From Brachycybe producta (lineage: Eukaryota > Arthropoda > Diplopoda > Playtdesmida > Andrognathidae), in the NCBI GenBank assembly GCA_036925085.1, contig JAUPFP010000158.1, positions 1-64,000 of the forward strand: a stretch of 64,000 nucleotides of DNA, in the 5' to 3' direction. This document shows, piece by piece, positions 52,201-63,350 of the stretch. The notes beneath the pieces were generated by a model that was given only the letters and a program-made list of their open reading frames with translations, did not search any database and was not told the DNA's origin. Position 1 is the first letter of the stretch; each line of letters begins with the position of its first letter. The position numbers and the translations under genes were made by a program.

Positions 52201-54083
52201 CATCGAGCTTGGAGCTTTACGTTTGCGAGAGCATATTTCAGGTGCGGGAAAAGATTTTGACTGCGAAATATAACAAAACCAACATTTATAAATGTAATTA
52301 TCGATAGAAATCTATTCGTCGCACCACTTGAACAACATCCGGAGATGAAGTAGTAGTCCCATTTGCCCTGGAACCGATCGTCAAATTCAAAGGTTGCTGA
52401 TTTACGTTCGAAATGTTTTTCTCGTCCACCTTCAGTGTCGATATTCTTGTCCTATTCACGTGAGGTCTCGTAACAGCTTTTGGTTTGGAACTCGTATCTG
52501 GCAAACGAGGAACCGTACTCGGCGGCGGTGGTGGTGGGTGGATGATTGTCGGTTTCGTCAACTCGTCTACTTCTTTTATTTCGTCTGCAAAGATATCGTC
52601 TGTTTCTTGTTCGGCATCAATAGCCAAGACGTCATCTTGTGAATCCCCAGTCGCCACAGATGCATTCGTCTGGACAACGGCGGCGAGAGACACTTCGCTT
52701 GCTTTTTCGCTCGTACTCACTGCTTCTGTGTGTCCCTCAGCCGCCTTAACATCTGGTTCTTTATTTTTAGATTTGTTAGTTTTGTTGCGAGTTTTACTTC
52801 CTTCTGCAAGAAATAGACAAAGTAATTTCATTAATTTATGCAAAAGCGCAAGATCTACAACCATATGTACAAAAAAAAAATACTAAAATGCAAAATCTTT
52901 GAGAATGTTCATAAAAAAATTACACAAAAATCTGACAAAACACAAGAAAAAATATGTAGAAAATCGTATAAATCTATCAAAAAACTAAATTTTTTTTTAA
53001 AATAATGCAGAAATCTGTTCGAAAACTAAAAAAATAAACATAAACTTCAGAAAAAACAGCACACATTTTATGTAAAATGCAGAAATCTAAAAAAACCTGT
53101 ATAAATATTTACTGTAAAAGGCATAAAACCGCAGAAAGCTGCAAAGAATTAGCATAAAAATGCATTCAAAAGTAGTAGTTTGCAAAATTTATAGATGTCT
53201 CTTTACAATTTCTCAAATATTTGTGAAATTTCTACGTTTGAGCAATCTTTTCCACTGTCGATCTATAGCAACTTCTTACCTAAGGAAACTGACTGAAGTT
53301 TCTCCAAAACATCATGAAGCCTAGACAATAGAATAAAACAAGACGTTGACTTAAATTATAAAAAAAAAAAACTTTGAGGATTCCTTCAATTAGAAGCCAC
53401 TTAGTCTCAATGCAAGAGTTGGTACACCCCTTTTTCCACTTACTGCGTGCCTTCGAAGCAACCTCAGCTTCGATAGTAGCACATTCTAATCAAAGGAATA
53501 CCCAAAGAATGAAGAGATAAACCCAGACATTCCGTTATTTATCAATTTATCAAACATTATCACATCACTTCCACATATTTCAATAGATGCGACATCGTAC
53601 TAATGGATAAATCGCTAAATAACAGAACGTAATAGAAAAATACAAACCAATCGGTGAACGTTTCCGTGTTTTCACTCAAGAAAAGATTCAGATCTTCTGT
53701 CATATTTGCTTTTGTTTTCTTGTTAGCAACCATAACCATAATGTAATCTGGTAATTCATCATCTGTTACAACAGATAAAAACAAAAAAAAACCTCTTGGA
53801 AACGTTCCTTTTTTTTGTTCCAACTTGAAAACTTACCAACATACGCGTCCAACTCGATCAATTTCGCCTTAATTGCAGCCTTTAAAAAACAACGAATAAA
53901 GTTAAAACATTGTCATTTAACAATTTTTCGACATTTGAGTTTTTTTCTTAATTAATTAAGAAAAAAACTCAAATGTCGAAAAATGAACGAAATTTCGTGA
54001 TATTGACTTAAGAAACGTTTCATTGCGTCCGGTTGTCAATTTACCTTGATTTTTTGAGCCACATCGTGTCCGAATCCGTCCAT
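49294..54083 (-). CDS. ZC3H14: Nuclear poly(A)-binding CCCH zinc-finger protein, ZC3H14/MSUT2 type
   Basis: Nuclear polyadenosine RNA-binding protein (Nab2 family) that controls poly(A) tail length and RNA export. Fourteen exons in phase give 712 residues (human 736): 54083-54045, 53879-53837, 53762-53648, 53320-53280, 52803-52328, 52260-52082, 52015-51915, 51777-51652, 51449-51266, 51192-50960, 50878-50737, 49960-49794, 49675-49509, 49419-49294. The N-terminal helical Nab2/PWI-like fold is clear (KAKLIELDAYV, DELPDYIMVMVANKK, FLSENTETFTDW). The middle is low-complexity with a proline run and acidic stretches; the family block SPKFIITLDGV is kept. Five tandem CCCH fingers close the protein: CRFWPSCRNGVGCPYQH, CKAFPNCKFGIRCLYVH, CKFDSACTRRECPFTH, CRNFPKCNNVDCTFLH, CRYGINCTRSDCVFSH. 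The donor of exon 12 (CCAA/GTAATA) was chosen for phase; a serine tract precedes finger 4. The last exon may extend if AAG/GTAAAT is used instead of the stop. Intron 1 holds a 62-bp perfect palindrome, intron 11 an IR-A pair. Confidence 0.93.
50070..50610. repeat. IR-A copies in ZC3H14 intron 11
   Basis: GTGTTTTAGAAACTAGAAAG near 50,100, a second GGTTTTAGAAGCTAGAAGAG near 50,314, and partner CGCTTCTAGTCTTTAAAACG near 50,523, so a nested or doubled insertion. Confidence 0.65.
53923..53984. repeat. Perfect 62-bp palindrome without spacer (ZC3H14 intron 1)
   Basis: Positions 53,923-53,953 are the exact reverse complement of 53,954-53,984; the centre is AATTAATT and each arm contains CGACATTTGAG followed by an A/T run. 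There are no mismatches and no loop. Confidence 0.92.
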
Positions 54084-55673
54084 AACTTCTCTTATTGCTT
54101 TTCAAATAGGTTAAAATGAATCTATTTTCAATAAAGTTAAATTAAATCCACTTATTTCTTATTTTATATGCAACTTTTTCCCGTCATAATACAAATGCAA
54201 TAAATGTGTATAAGCTTAACAGCCGCCGCTTATCTTCATTTTTGATAAAGCGGCGCTCAGCCGCTGCGAACAAAATTCTGAAAAGCGCGCGAAATTTGTA
54301 AATAATAAAAAAATACCTTTATTTAGAAATTCCTTTCCCCCCTAATTATTAGCTATCTAGGCGCGCGCCTAGAGCCACATATTTTTACGGGCCGTTAATT
54401 TAAAGCATTTTCAAAATTATTTAAAATTTATTAAAAATCTTTTAAATTTTTAAAACACTTTTCAATTTCTACTTAAATCAGTTTATGAACAACTAATATT
54501 CGAACTTTGCTTCTGCTGTCTTTCAGATACAAACCTCAAACACTTAATGGTATTTTCATTTTGTTTTCTTTCAAAATAAAACTTTTTCAAGACCAAAAAA
54601 ATAAAAAATATCGTCTGCTTAAAGTTGTATCATTTTCAAAGTGAAAGAAGTAAAATATCAACATAAAAATACCGTTAAGTGATTGCACTACCCTCTTCTA
54701 GTTTCTAAAACTCTTCATTTTGCACCTGAAAGACAGAATAACCAGAATTCGAGATGCCTTTACACCTCAAAAGTTACTTCAGAATTACCAAGACTAGGGC
54801 TAGGGCTAGGGCTGAAAAAAAAACTTTTAAGAGGCAAAATTAAGATTAAGAAAAAATTGTCCAACACCAGGGGTCCCAAAATCTTACAGCTCCTTGGGCT
54901 TCAAAGAACCGACATGAATTGAAACAACTGCCAAGCACATCACCCTCCATCCATTACCATACCAAACATCAAACATATTTAAAAATAAGTTGCAATTACA
55001 AACAATTTCCACATAAAAGTTGCAATAAATTACTATATATTTAATAATTAATGGCTGTTTTGATCAATTCGATACATGAATAAGTTATTAGCACCTTAAA
55101 ATATTATATTGTAACTGTGTTATGAATATTGTATATGTGGTCCCTTTAACACTGTTATAAGTTAACATATTAATCTCTTAATGGCCCGTTACCATTGAGT
55201 TAAAATAAGAAGAAAAAAATGACATTCCTCATCCTATTCTGGACCTAATGAAAACAAGGGCCATAAATGCAAATATAAAGCTCTTGTTAATTATATTTTA
55301 AAATCTATGATAGTGTGTGTTCAACGCAATCGACATTCAAAAACAACTAGCTAGTATACATTCGACGGTTACGTTTGGTCCCTTACAAACAAATCAACAG
55401 TCTTTTCAACTCTTATTACGATGAAACTTGAAACTGACTACAGGAAGAAGGATGATGGAGGAAAAAGAGGTTTAAAATCTGATCTTACGAGATAAGCAAA
55501 ACAACTACGAGAGGGGGGGGGGAGCTACAAGTAAATGGTAGCAGCTTTGTCACACTCGAACAACTTATCTTCCATTTCAAAGGCTTCATCAAAAGCACAC
55601 AAACACAATTCTGCTAAAAGTGACGAAGATTAAACAGTTCTAAATATTAACAAAAAAAAATACGCACGCTTTC
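54084..55673. other. Intergenic: ZC3H14 upstream and exchanger 3' side
   Basis: No exon recognised. 54.2-54.4 kb has a GC-richer patch (AAAGCGGCGCTCAGCCGC, GGCGCGCGCC) that may belong to the ZC3H14 promoter. An IR-A copy, a triple GGGCTA word at 54,796-54,812, and a run of G at 55,512-55,521 are the other landmarks. Confidence 0.5.
54480..54785. repeat. IR-A intergenic copy
   Basis: AGTTTATGAACAACTAATATT start, GTATTTTCATTTTGTTTTCT, then CTCTTCTAGTTTCTAAAACT and GAATTCGAGATGCCTTTACA; the first core arm is missing. Confidence 0.65.
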
Positions 55674-58600
55674 TCATTCGTCACATTCGGGAAGATTGAC
55701 AAATCCAAACACATTGAATTCAATAAGAATAGAAAAGAAGAGAAACACGACGTAGGAAGCGAGTAAAATGTAACCCAAACGCTTAGTCAACAGCCAATGC
55801 GATGAATGAATCAACAAAACCTGAAATGTTTTTTTTTTAAAAAGTAAACAATCGAAGCTGAGACATTCGAATACAAAATCAAACACTAAGCGACATTGAC
55901 GTACTGTTACAACGATCGAGAGAAATAACAATAGAACATTGTAGACCAAACCTCTGCTGTTAATAGGCACCTGTGCCAAAACAGAAACGAAAATAACTTA
56001 TCAATAATTAAATGAATTGATCAATGAATGAATAAACCGGAATTCCAGAGTCGTAAATAGCCGATCTAAAGAACCACGGAAGAGCTAGACCAACCAAGAT
56101 GTCGAAAACATTGCTTCCGATCGAGTTTGCAACAGCCATATCACCCAATCCTAACAAAAACAATTTAAGAAACGATGACGGGAAAATCAAATCAAATTAA
56201 AAGAACAATTCGACCTTGTTTGGCTACGAGAAGACTCGTATAGGCGTCGGGAACGCTCGTTCCAGCAGCCAGGAAGGTTATCCCCATGATGGTATCGGGA
56301 ATACCAAAAGTATAGCCAACAAGAGTGACCATCCAAATGAGTACATAAGAGAAGATTGCGATCCAAAGCATCGCAACGAAGAACGTTGCTAGAAAATAAC
56401 GTTCCCAAGTAGCATTTCGGCAATCTGGTATCGTATAGTGAAGAGTAGCGAGAACCGGTATCCTAATGAACCATACGGTGACTGTCAAAAGACCCTGATC
56501 AGCTTGCCGAAAAAAAGAAAACCAAAATACGTTTACAATGAATACTCGATGAGTCCGATGACCAGAGGCGCATTTGGACGAGCGTCGTTGTTATGAAAAG
56601 GCCTCAGTAAGGCTCAACTAGCCACAGAAGTTCCAAAAAAAGTTGAATGAATGAAGTATTTTTAAAATTCCGAAAAATGGGAAAAATAATCAAGATGTTC
56701 TTTTGAAAAACAACAATCATAAAACTAGAAAACCTGAAAGTATGCGCGCCCTAGGACCCTTAAAAAGTGCAAATACTCCACTGATGGTCAAGTTAAGATC
56801 GTGACAATATTTACCGACTGTCGGCGCTTTTTTCCAAGCCTCTCTAGTTTCCTTCGATACTTCTCGGCTCAAGAATTAAACAAGAACATACATCCGGTTA
56901 ACGTACAACAATATTAACTAATACAAATCAATAATTATATACCTGAACCCCTTAGTATTCGAATAGTGGCTTTCGTTTATGACTATAGATTTGTTTGGAT
57001 ATCCTTCTCGACGAATATAACGAAACTGAGAAAAGAAGAAGAAAAACCGATGTAAAATAAGAACTAAATTATGAGAGACGCCCTCAAACTAAAAAACGAA
57101 CCCAACCTCGACGATGATCCTTTTAGCAGCAAAGCGAAATCGCGTGTAAGGTCTAAAGTAACGTGTCGTCATCATTTTCAAAGCAGCCTCATACAAAGAC
57201 ATTTTACGAGGATAATCTCGAATGATCTCGTCTAGATCTAATTGGCTCGGGTCTTCGTTCTTCCAAGAAATGTTTTCTTCGGCTACGTCGTTATTAAATT
57301 GTACTGCAAGTTTTAAACAAAGAAAACACTCGATCGTAGTTGATTGCGTCTTTAAACACCTTGCAGCGAGCAGTCGTACCGTAACTGCTACGTATCTGTT
57401 TATCGTCGTGCGTTAGAATTCCCTGCGTACATTCATCGTCCATAAAACCGAGTCTCGTATTCTCAGTGAGAAAACGACGTATTTTAAAGCTATACCTATT
57501 TAAACACATCATTTAATATGCAGATATAAGAGAACGATGAAATTGAATTCGTTTTAGATGAAAATTTAAGAAAAGACTGTTAGAGACTAGAAAATTAAGG
57601 TGGTTTTAAAGTGTAGACACCCTTGGAACTCTGGATATTGTGTCTTTCAGAATCGAAATTAGTGAAACGTGAAAGTGCTTTAGAAACTAGAAGGGTAGCT
57701 CAATCACGTAAACTTATTTTCATTTTGATATTTTTTAAAATAAAATTTTTATGTCGGTTAACTAATAACCCAATTTTAAAAAGATTTAATTTAATTTTTG
57801 TTAGTAAGTTTATTCTGAAAGATAACAAGGAAATGCTATTAAATAATTCAGCTACCATTCCAGTTTCTAACACACTTTTAATTTCATCTTTGTGTTGCTC
57901 CTGAAATGCTGAATAAAGTAAAAAAAAAAGCTAAAACACTAAAAAAAAACTATTAAAAAAAAACGTTCCCAAATTTTTAAATAAAAAACTGGTTAGAGAT
58001 TAGCGGATTCTAATTTGTCAGATAAAAAATTCTAGCCTTTAATCAGGCTTTTTGATTTGAAAAGGAATCAGCGTGTTTGTCAGCAAGTCAATTTAGTCCA
58101 GAAACTACATAAGAGTTCACAAATGAGAAAACTCACTTTACTACGATAATGTAAAAGCCATAAACAATCAGCATCGTAAACGATTCGAAAGACGTGACGA
58201 CACCGTCAAACATCACCTTTACAAATAAATACAAGATAAAACATTTTTTACGATAGACAAAAAAACGATAAACGTTAACTTACAATAATAAGGATTAACA
58301 CCGTAACTGCGTAACAAACGGAGTCTCTCCAAATAGTCCACCAAGATAAAGGCAAAGGCTGAAAAAAGATCATGAAAGACAATTTAGAACAGCATTTTAT
58401 CACCAGGGTCGAAAAAAGACTCGATAGGAACAAGCACTTACTTTGCCACAAAGAACTGCGCAAAAACCGATGACAAAAAGCAAATTAAACACAGCCGATC
58501 CAACAATTGTTCCCGTCCCTACATCTCCCTTTGCAACGAAAACACCTGAAACCCACAACATAATTAAATACAAGGCATTAAAATGAAACACAAAATAAGA

Positions 58601-61600
58601 CAACTAATGATACCTAGAATGGAAGCGAAGAGTTCTGGAGCAGAACTTCCGGCTGCCATAAAAGTGGCACCAGCCACATCTTCACTCAAATGCATCTTCT
58701 GAAACAACAAAAAACCAAACCCAAGCTTTAAATGAAGGCCGAAAACAACAATCCCACAAGTTCAATCCTAATTACGTCACAAATCTTCTCCATGGAGGCA
58801 ACAAAATACTCGTCACAAACTACGGCTAAAGCGTAGAACATGTAAACTCCAACGAGAATATGAATTATAACTGCGCCTTTTGCACGTAAGTTATTGCCAA
58901 AAATGTCATCAGGAAACTCATGATAAGCTACAAATTACAAAAATTATGTCATCAATCGAAGAATACGAAAAACAGTGATTGGAATCAAGTATTGGAAACC
59001 TGGTTCTTCGCACATCATCTCGCTAGAAGGAGTACTTTCGACATCAGACTCAGAGGACGAACTAGAAAAGAATCGAGTAGACGTTGGCGTTGATGTGCTC
59101 TCTGTCGTCGACGTTAAAGTTTTATTCTTGTCTGTATGCACAATAGTTGCCTCGGTAGAAATAGAAGACGATGTGCTCAAGGTGGAGCTGGAAATCGTAG
59201 TCGACTGTGTTGAGCTGAATTTTGTTGTGGACTCCGTAGTTGAGGAAGAGGAGGACATCGCAGTGGAGATTGTAGAGCTGGCCGTTGAGCTAGGCACAGT
59301 AGAAGACGCAGTAGTAGTTGTAGTAGAAGTAGTAGAGCTCGATTCACTCGATGACAAAGTCGAGCTCAAATTTGTGAGTTTCACCAGTGACTTTTCTACC
59401 AATTGCGTCGCCGCAATCTTCGTTTCTTGTGCTTCTTCCGTTCTGTTTCCAGAATTTTTCGAAGGCAAACTGTCACGAACAGTTTGCCGTTCTGATCGCC
59501 GATAATGCTGCTGTTGTTCGAGAATATCGCCACTTTTTCTCATTCCTAATAAAATAAAAATTGAAACTCTTTTATCAAGTGGGCTGTTTAAATGAAGAAT
59601 GTCACACACGCAAATTGTGCATTATTTACTAGTTTAGTACTTTTAACAAGTTTCATAACAAATGAGAATCCATGGATTCTCTTCTTTGACGTATTTGCAA
59701 AAGTGTTATGCATTTCAACAATCGTTCATACTGCAACATGAAGGTGTTTTCTATTTTGTACATTTCCCTCTTCTCGTTAAAAAGTAGAATTTACTTTTTT
59801 AAGATGTTTTATGAATGAGTCACTTTCGAACTCTTTGCATTCTGCGTTTCAGAATGCGTTAAAAACTAAACGGAAACTGACTCACTTCATGATATTTTCA
59901 AGGTTTGATAATTGTTCAAAATAAACTTTTTATACACAAATTTTTTTTAAAAAAATATCGTCTGTTCTAAAGTTGATTTATTTCTTAACATTAAAAAGCT
60001 TATTTTAAAATATATCAAACAAGAAATTCCTCTTAAGTGATTGAGTTACCCGTCTAGCTTCTAAAACACATTCAAGTTTCTGTTAATTTTGCTCGTGAAA
60101 GATAAGGACGTTTACACTGGTAAAGCAGCTCAATAACTTCTAAACTATTCGAATAATTTAAATTAATTAACAAACTATCTGAACACACTGTATTCAAAGT
60201 TTGTCCCGATTTTCTTTAATATTAATGCCCTTAACCATAAGCAACAGAAAATAAACCTGATTCTTTCAAGTTTTCTTTGAATTTCTGAAACTTGAATAGT
60301 AACCGAACCAAATAAAAGTAATTTAATGTTTGATATCTATCAGAAAAAAACTTTTTATGACAACTTGAAGAAAAAAAACCAACATTGTTTTTCAACTAGA
60401 CGTTGCTGCAAAATTGGATTATTTTCAAATTGCTCATAAAATGTTCAATTTCAAAGATATCATCACGTAAACACCCTTATCTGATCCAGTTACTATTCTA
60501 GTTTTAAAGTGTCTTTAAAATTTTTCACTTTTATAAGAAAACAACAACAAAAAAACTTCCACCAAACTAAGGTTGAAATCAGAAATATTGGACCCTATTT
60601 TGGTCCTAATGAGTACAGATTACGACCCAAAAAACGTGTTCAAAAACAGGGCTTTTGTAACAGAAAGAGGCTTTAATTTGATTCTGTGCCAGAAAATTAA
60701 GCATCAAAGCGAAAAAAATAAGATAAGACCATAAAAATAATAATAACGAAAACGAAAAGACCAATTCCGCATTATTTCATATATATATTCTTATTACCAT
60801 AAAGAGAAAATAACTCTGAATATATTATTAGATGACTCTGTGCTTAATTTATATATAATACTAACAAATATACAAAATGAAGTTTTAACTTAAAAGCAGT
60901 CAATTAAAGACTAATTAGCGCTATGACGCTATTTATCATCATTAGGGCTCAACTTCTTATGCAAAACGTCAAGGAAATGTTTCTCACACTGTGGCCCAAT
61001 AGCCAATTGTGAACTAACAAACCTCACTTAGAATAACCAATAATTATGTTTAATGAAAAACACTGGTTAGAGGCTAGAACTCTAGATGACAACTGACAGT
61101 AACTAGACACATAGCTTCTAACCATCATTATTGATCAATGATCAGTTAAAGCATAATTGCAGCAGCAGCTCTAATGATGATTACTTCACAATTGGCACTT
61201 GGGGCACCAAATTGAGAAACATTTGCTTGATATTTTGCAGAAAAACCCGAACACTAATCATCATTCATCATGACAAAAACCGATATTCTATTTGATGAAA
61301 TTCAGGCCTTGTTATTATTCACTTGATTTAAATATCAAATGAATATGTTTTCTATTCAAATGAATAAAAAGCCTATTGATAGATGGTAGGCAATCCCTTT
61401 AAAAGAGCAATCACACAATACATGTCCTTAATTCAGAAAAAAAAACCTCTTGAAAACATTTTCAATAGAAAATCAATCGAAAAGGGAAAAGTGAAAAACA
61501 CTTAAAAATAGAACCACTCATCTTTTTTTTCCTAATACATCACAAATTTCTTTTAAATAACCATTTGCCATTTTTATTTCACCTTAAAAAATGTCTATTC

Positions 61601-62002
61601 TACTTTGAAAATAAAAGGTAATAAAATTGGAGAGAAAAACAACCCGAAAAAAAAAAGAATTTACTCGTAAGAAATCTTACCACTTAAAACCTTCAACTTC
61701 AAGCCTCCATACAGGGTTCAACCTACTGAAATTATTTTTGAACACAAGATTTTTCCATATTATGGAAACCTGCTTCGGAGGTTTAAATTTGAAGTTCAAG
61801 TGCTAAGTGTGAACCTTGAATTTACTAAAAAATAGGAATTTGTAGGTGAATGAGTTAAAGATATTATTATACCTTCGAGAGAAAACATAATAGCCGTAAG
61901 AATGACAGTTAAGATGGTCAAGTGGACAGCTTTTCTCAAGAAAAACGAATTACGACCACAATGACGGTCAAGAATAATGTTCGTACCACCCATCATCATC
62001 AT
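55674..62002 (-). CDS. Potassium-dependent sodium/calcium exchanger (NCKX, SLC24 family)
   Basis: Plasma-membrane exchanger that expels Ca2+ and K+ against Na+ entry. Fifteen exons in phase encode 744 residues: 62002-61873, 59545-59000, 58927-58776, 58698-58614, 58545-58442, 58358-58284, 58216-58137, 57495-57380, 57303-57107, 57025-56943, 56867-56815, 56502-56215, 56150-56038, 55970-55905, 55820-55674. Four ATG codons open the frame; a first hydrophobic segment (about residues 18-40) is followed by a Ser/Thr-rich extracellular region (about 90-220) as in vertebrate SLC24A1. The alpha-1 repeat reads [20 protein letters not shown] and [10 protein letters not shown]; alpha-2 reads [18 protein letters not shown] and [18 protein letters not shown]. 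The Glu of SSAPE, the Asp of TSVPD and the Asp of SNVFD, linked to Ca2+ and K+ binding in this family, are all kept. A cytosolic loop lies between exons 7 and 11. SLC24A1/A2-like by the alpha repeats; exact orthology not decided. The exon 8 donor (TACG/GTACGA) was chosen because the later AAG/GTGTTT breaks the frame. Introns 1 and 7 hold IR-A copies. Confidence 0.94.
57595..57915. repeat. IR-A copy in exchanger intron 7
   Basis: TTAAGGTGGTTTTAAAGTGT start, ATTGTGTCTTTCAG acceptor-like word, both arms (GTGCTTTAGAAACTAGAAGG and CCATTCCAGTTTCTAACACA). Confidence 0.8.
57960..58075. repeat. Short IR-B-like inverted repeat in exchanger intron 7
   Basis: AACTGGTTAGAGATTAG on the left, TAGCCTTTAATCAGGCTTTT on the right, around AATTTGTCAG. 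It sits beside the IR-A copy. Confidence 0.45.
59801..60125. repeat. IR-A copy in exchanger intron 1
   Basis: TAAGATGTTTTATGAATGAG start, ATTCTGCGTTTCAG acceptor-like word, partner arm ACCCGTCTAGCTTCTAAAAC, end GGACGTTTACACTGGTAAAG. Confidence 0.7.
60250..60530. repeat. IR-A diverged copy in exchanger intron 1
   Basis: TTTGATATCTATCAGAAAAAA and partner TTCAAAGATATCATCACG with TACTATTCTAGTTTTAAAG; the termini are not clear. Confidence 0.5.
60943..61255. repeat. IR-B copy in exchanger intron 1
   Basis: TAGGGCTCAACTTCTTATGC start, TGGCCCAATAGCCAATTGTG arm, central GGCTAGAACTCTAGATGAC, closing CACAATTGGCACTTGGGGC and AAACCCGAACACTA. Confidence 0.75.
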
Positions 62003-62477
62003 CACGAGAAAAAAAATTAATATATATTAAATATTCTAATTTATATTATGTTAAGACACAAATCCAAGAAGAATAAATAAATAAATAACATAGCCAACTA
62101 CATTGTTAATTATATATAATCTCGCAAACAAGAAGAAGGATGAAAACACGACATTGATGATGAGGAATCAATGATGGGAGCCTTCAGTATTTTTAGTTTT
62201 ATATTCCCTGCCGTCAATTCCTCTCTTTTCTATTAAAAACCCTAACTACAAGCAATGGACTCACTCGGTCTCACGTCAATTAACCCCACGCAGATACGAA
62301 ACGAAATATATATCTCATCGTAGAAATTTCACGTAGCAACAGACTGCTATAACATAAAGTAATCGATGACAACTGCTTCTTAAACGCAGCATTTAAACTT
62401 AAAATAACTATAAAAAATACTTCAGTTTTTTTTTAAAAAATATCAAGAGAAAAAAATAAATCATGTGGGTCTTAGGA

Positions 62478-62545
62478 AATTCGTTTAACACGAAAAAATA
62501 TTACTGTCCCCTTCTATTTCACGTTAAACGAGTTCAACTGGATAT
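62478..62545. repeat. IR-F small inverted repeat
   Basis: TTCGTTTAACACGAAA opposite TATTTCACGTTAAACGAGTT around a short spacer; same motif as 9,765-10,145. Confidence 0.6.
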
Positions 62546-63104
62546 TGAAACTGACTGACTACATCATTGTGGCTGAACTGTAATTTTAACTAATTTTTAA
62601 CTACTTCAACCTGTATTTAAAACTGTTGCTTAAAAATAAAGGTAAACTTAAAACGTGACTTTCAAAAAAAAATTTCTATTGCATGTCTAGAAAGAATTTT
62701 TAAGCTCAACTTCGTCTTAAGTAACGTTTTAGACAATGCATAAATTAACGCATAAAATAATGCATTCAATGCATAAATTAACGCATAAAATGCGTAAACT
62801 GACGTCACAGTTTAGAAGAAATTCGAAGTTTGTTAAAAACTAGAAAAGAAATTAACTGTGAATCTCAAAACGTTGATGCAATAAAAAAACAAATACGGGC
62901 TCGTACGATAATTTTTAAACACTCGTAAAAATACCATCAGTCCATTAAATTATTCTAGTTTATTAGCGAACTTTCAATTGTTTCAAAGCTGCTTCTGAAA
63001 CAAATTTTTACATCCATTTTGGAAATGTTTGTATAAATGATTAATATGAAGAAATACTATGAAACGGTTTTTGTCAAACGGCAAGTTTAAAAAATCCCTA
63101 ACAT

Positions 63105-63350
63105 AAAGACGTTCTCAGACAAACGACTTATAGTGGTCGATAGACTGAAAAAGTTTATCAGCGTGTGGATGAAACCGCCTACTTGAGTCGACAGCCCACT
63201 AGTGTTTAAGAAGTGGCACTACTAGTGTCGTTGAATGAACTAAAATAGTGGTCAAATCAAGTCGACTTGAGTGGTCGGTATTGGCCGCACGCCGACCACT
63301 TTTTGCAGCCCATCTGAACTACTAAAAGTCGATCGCATGTGAATGCCCTA
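63105..63350. repeat. IR-C MITE-like element, second copy
   Basis: AAAGACGTTCTCAGACAAACG start and GCATGTGAATGCCCTAAAAT end in inverted orientation, with inner partners TATAGTGGTCGATAGACTG and GACCACTTTTTGCAGCCC, plus AGTCGACTTGAGT as in the first copy. Confidence 0.7.

Noticed and set aside
54796-54812. Telomeric repeat
   Set aside because: Only three GGGCTA units, too few and not a known telomere motif.
57360-57380. Later donor (TGCAAG/GTGTTT) for exchanger exon 8
   Set aside because: It leaves phase 0, and the following exon then meets a stop; the TACG/GTACGA donor gives [11 protein letters not shown] in frame.
58975-59505. 176-codon plus-strand open frame rich in Val, Glu and Asp
   Set aside because: It is the exact antisense shadow of the Ser/Thr-rich exon 2 of the exchanger; Ser/Thr codons read backward avoid stops. 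No splice or family support.
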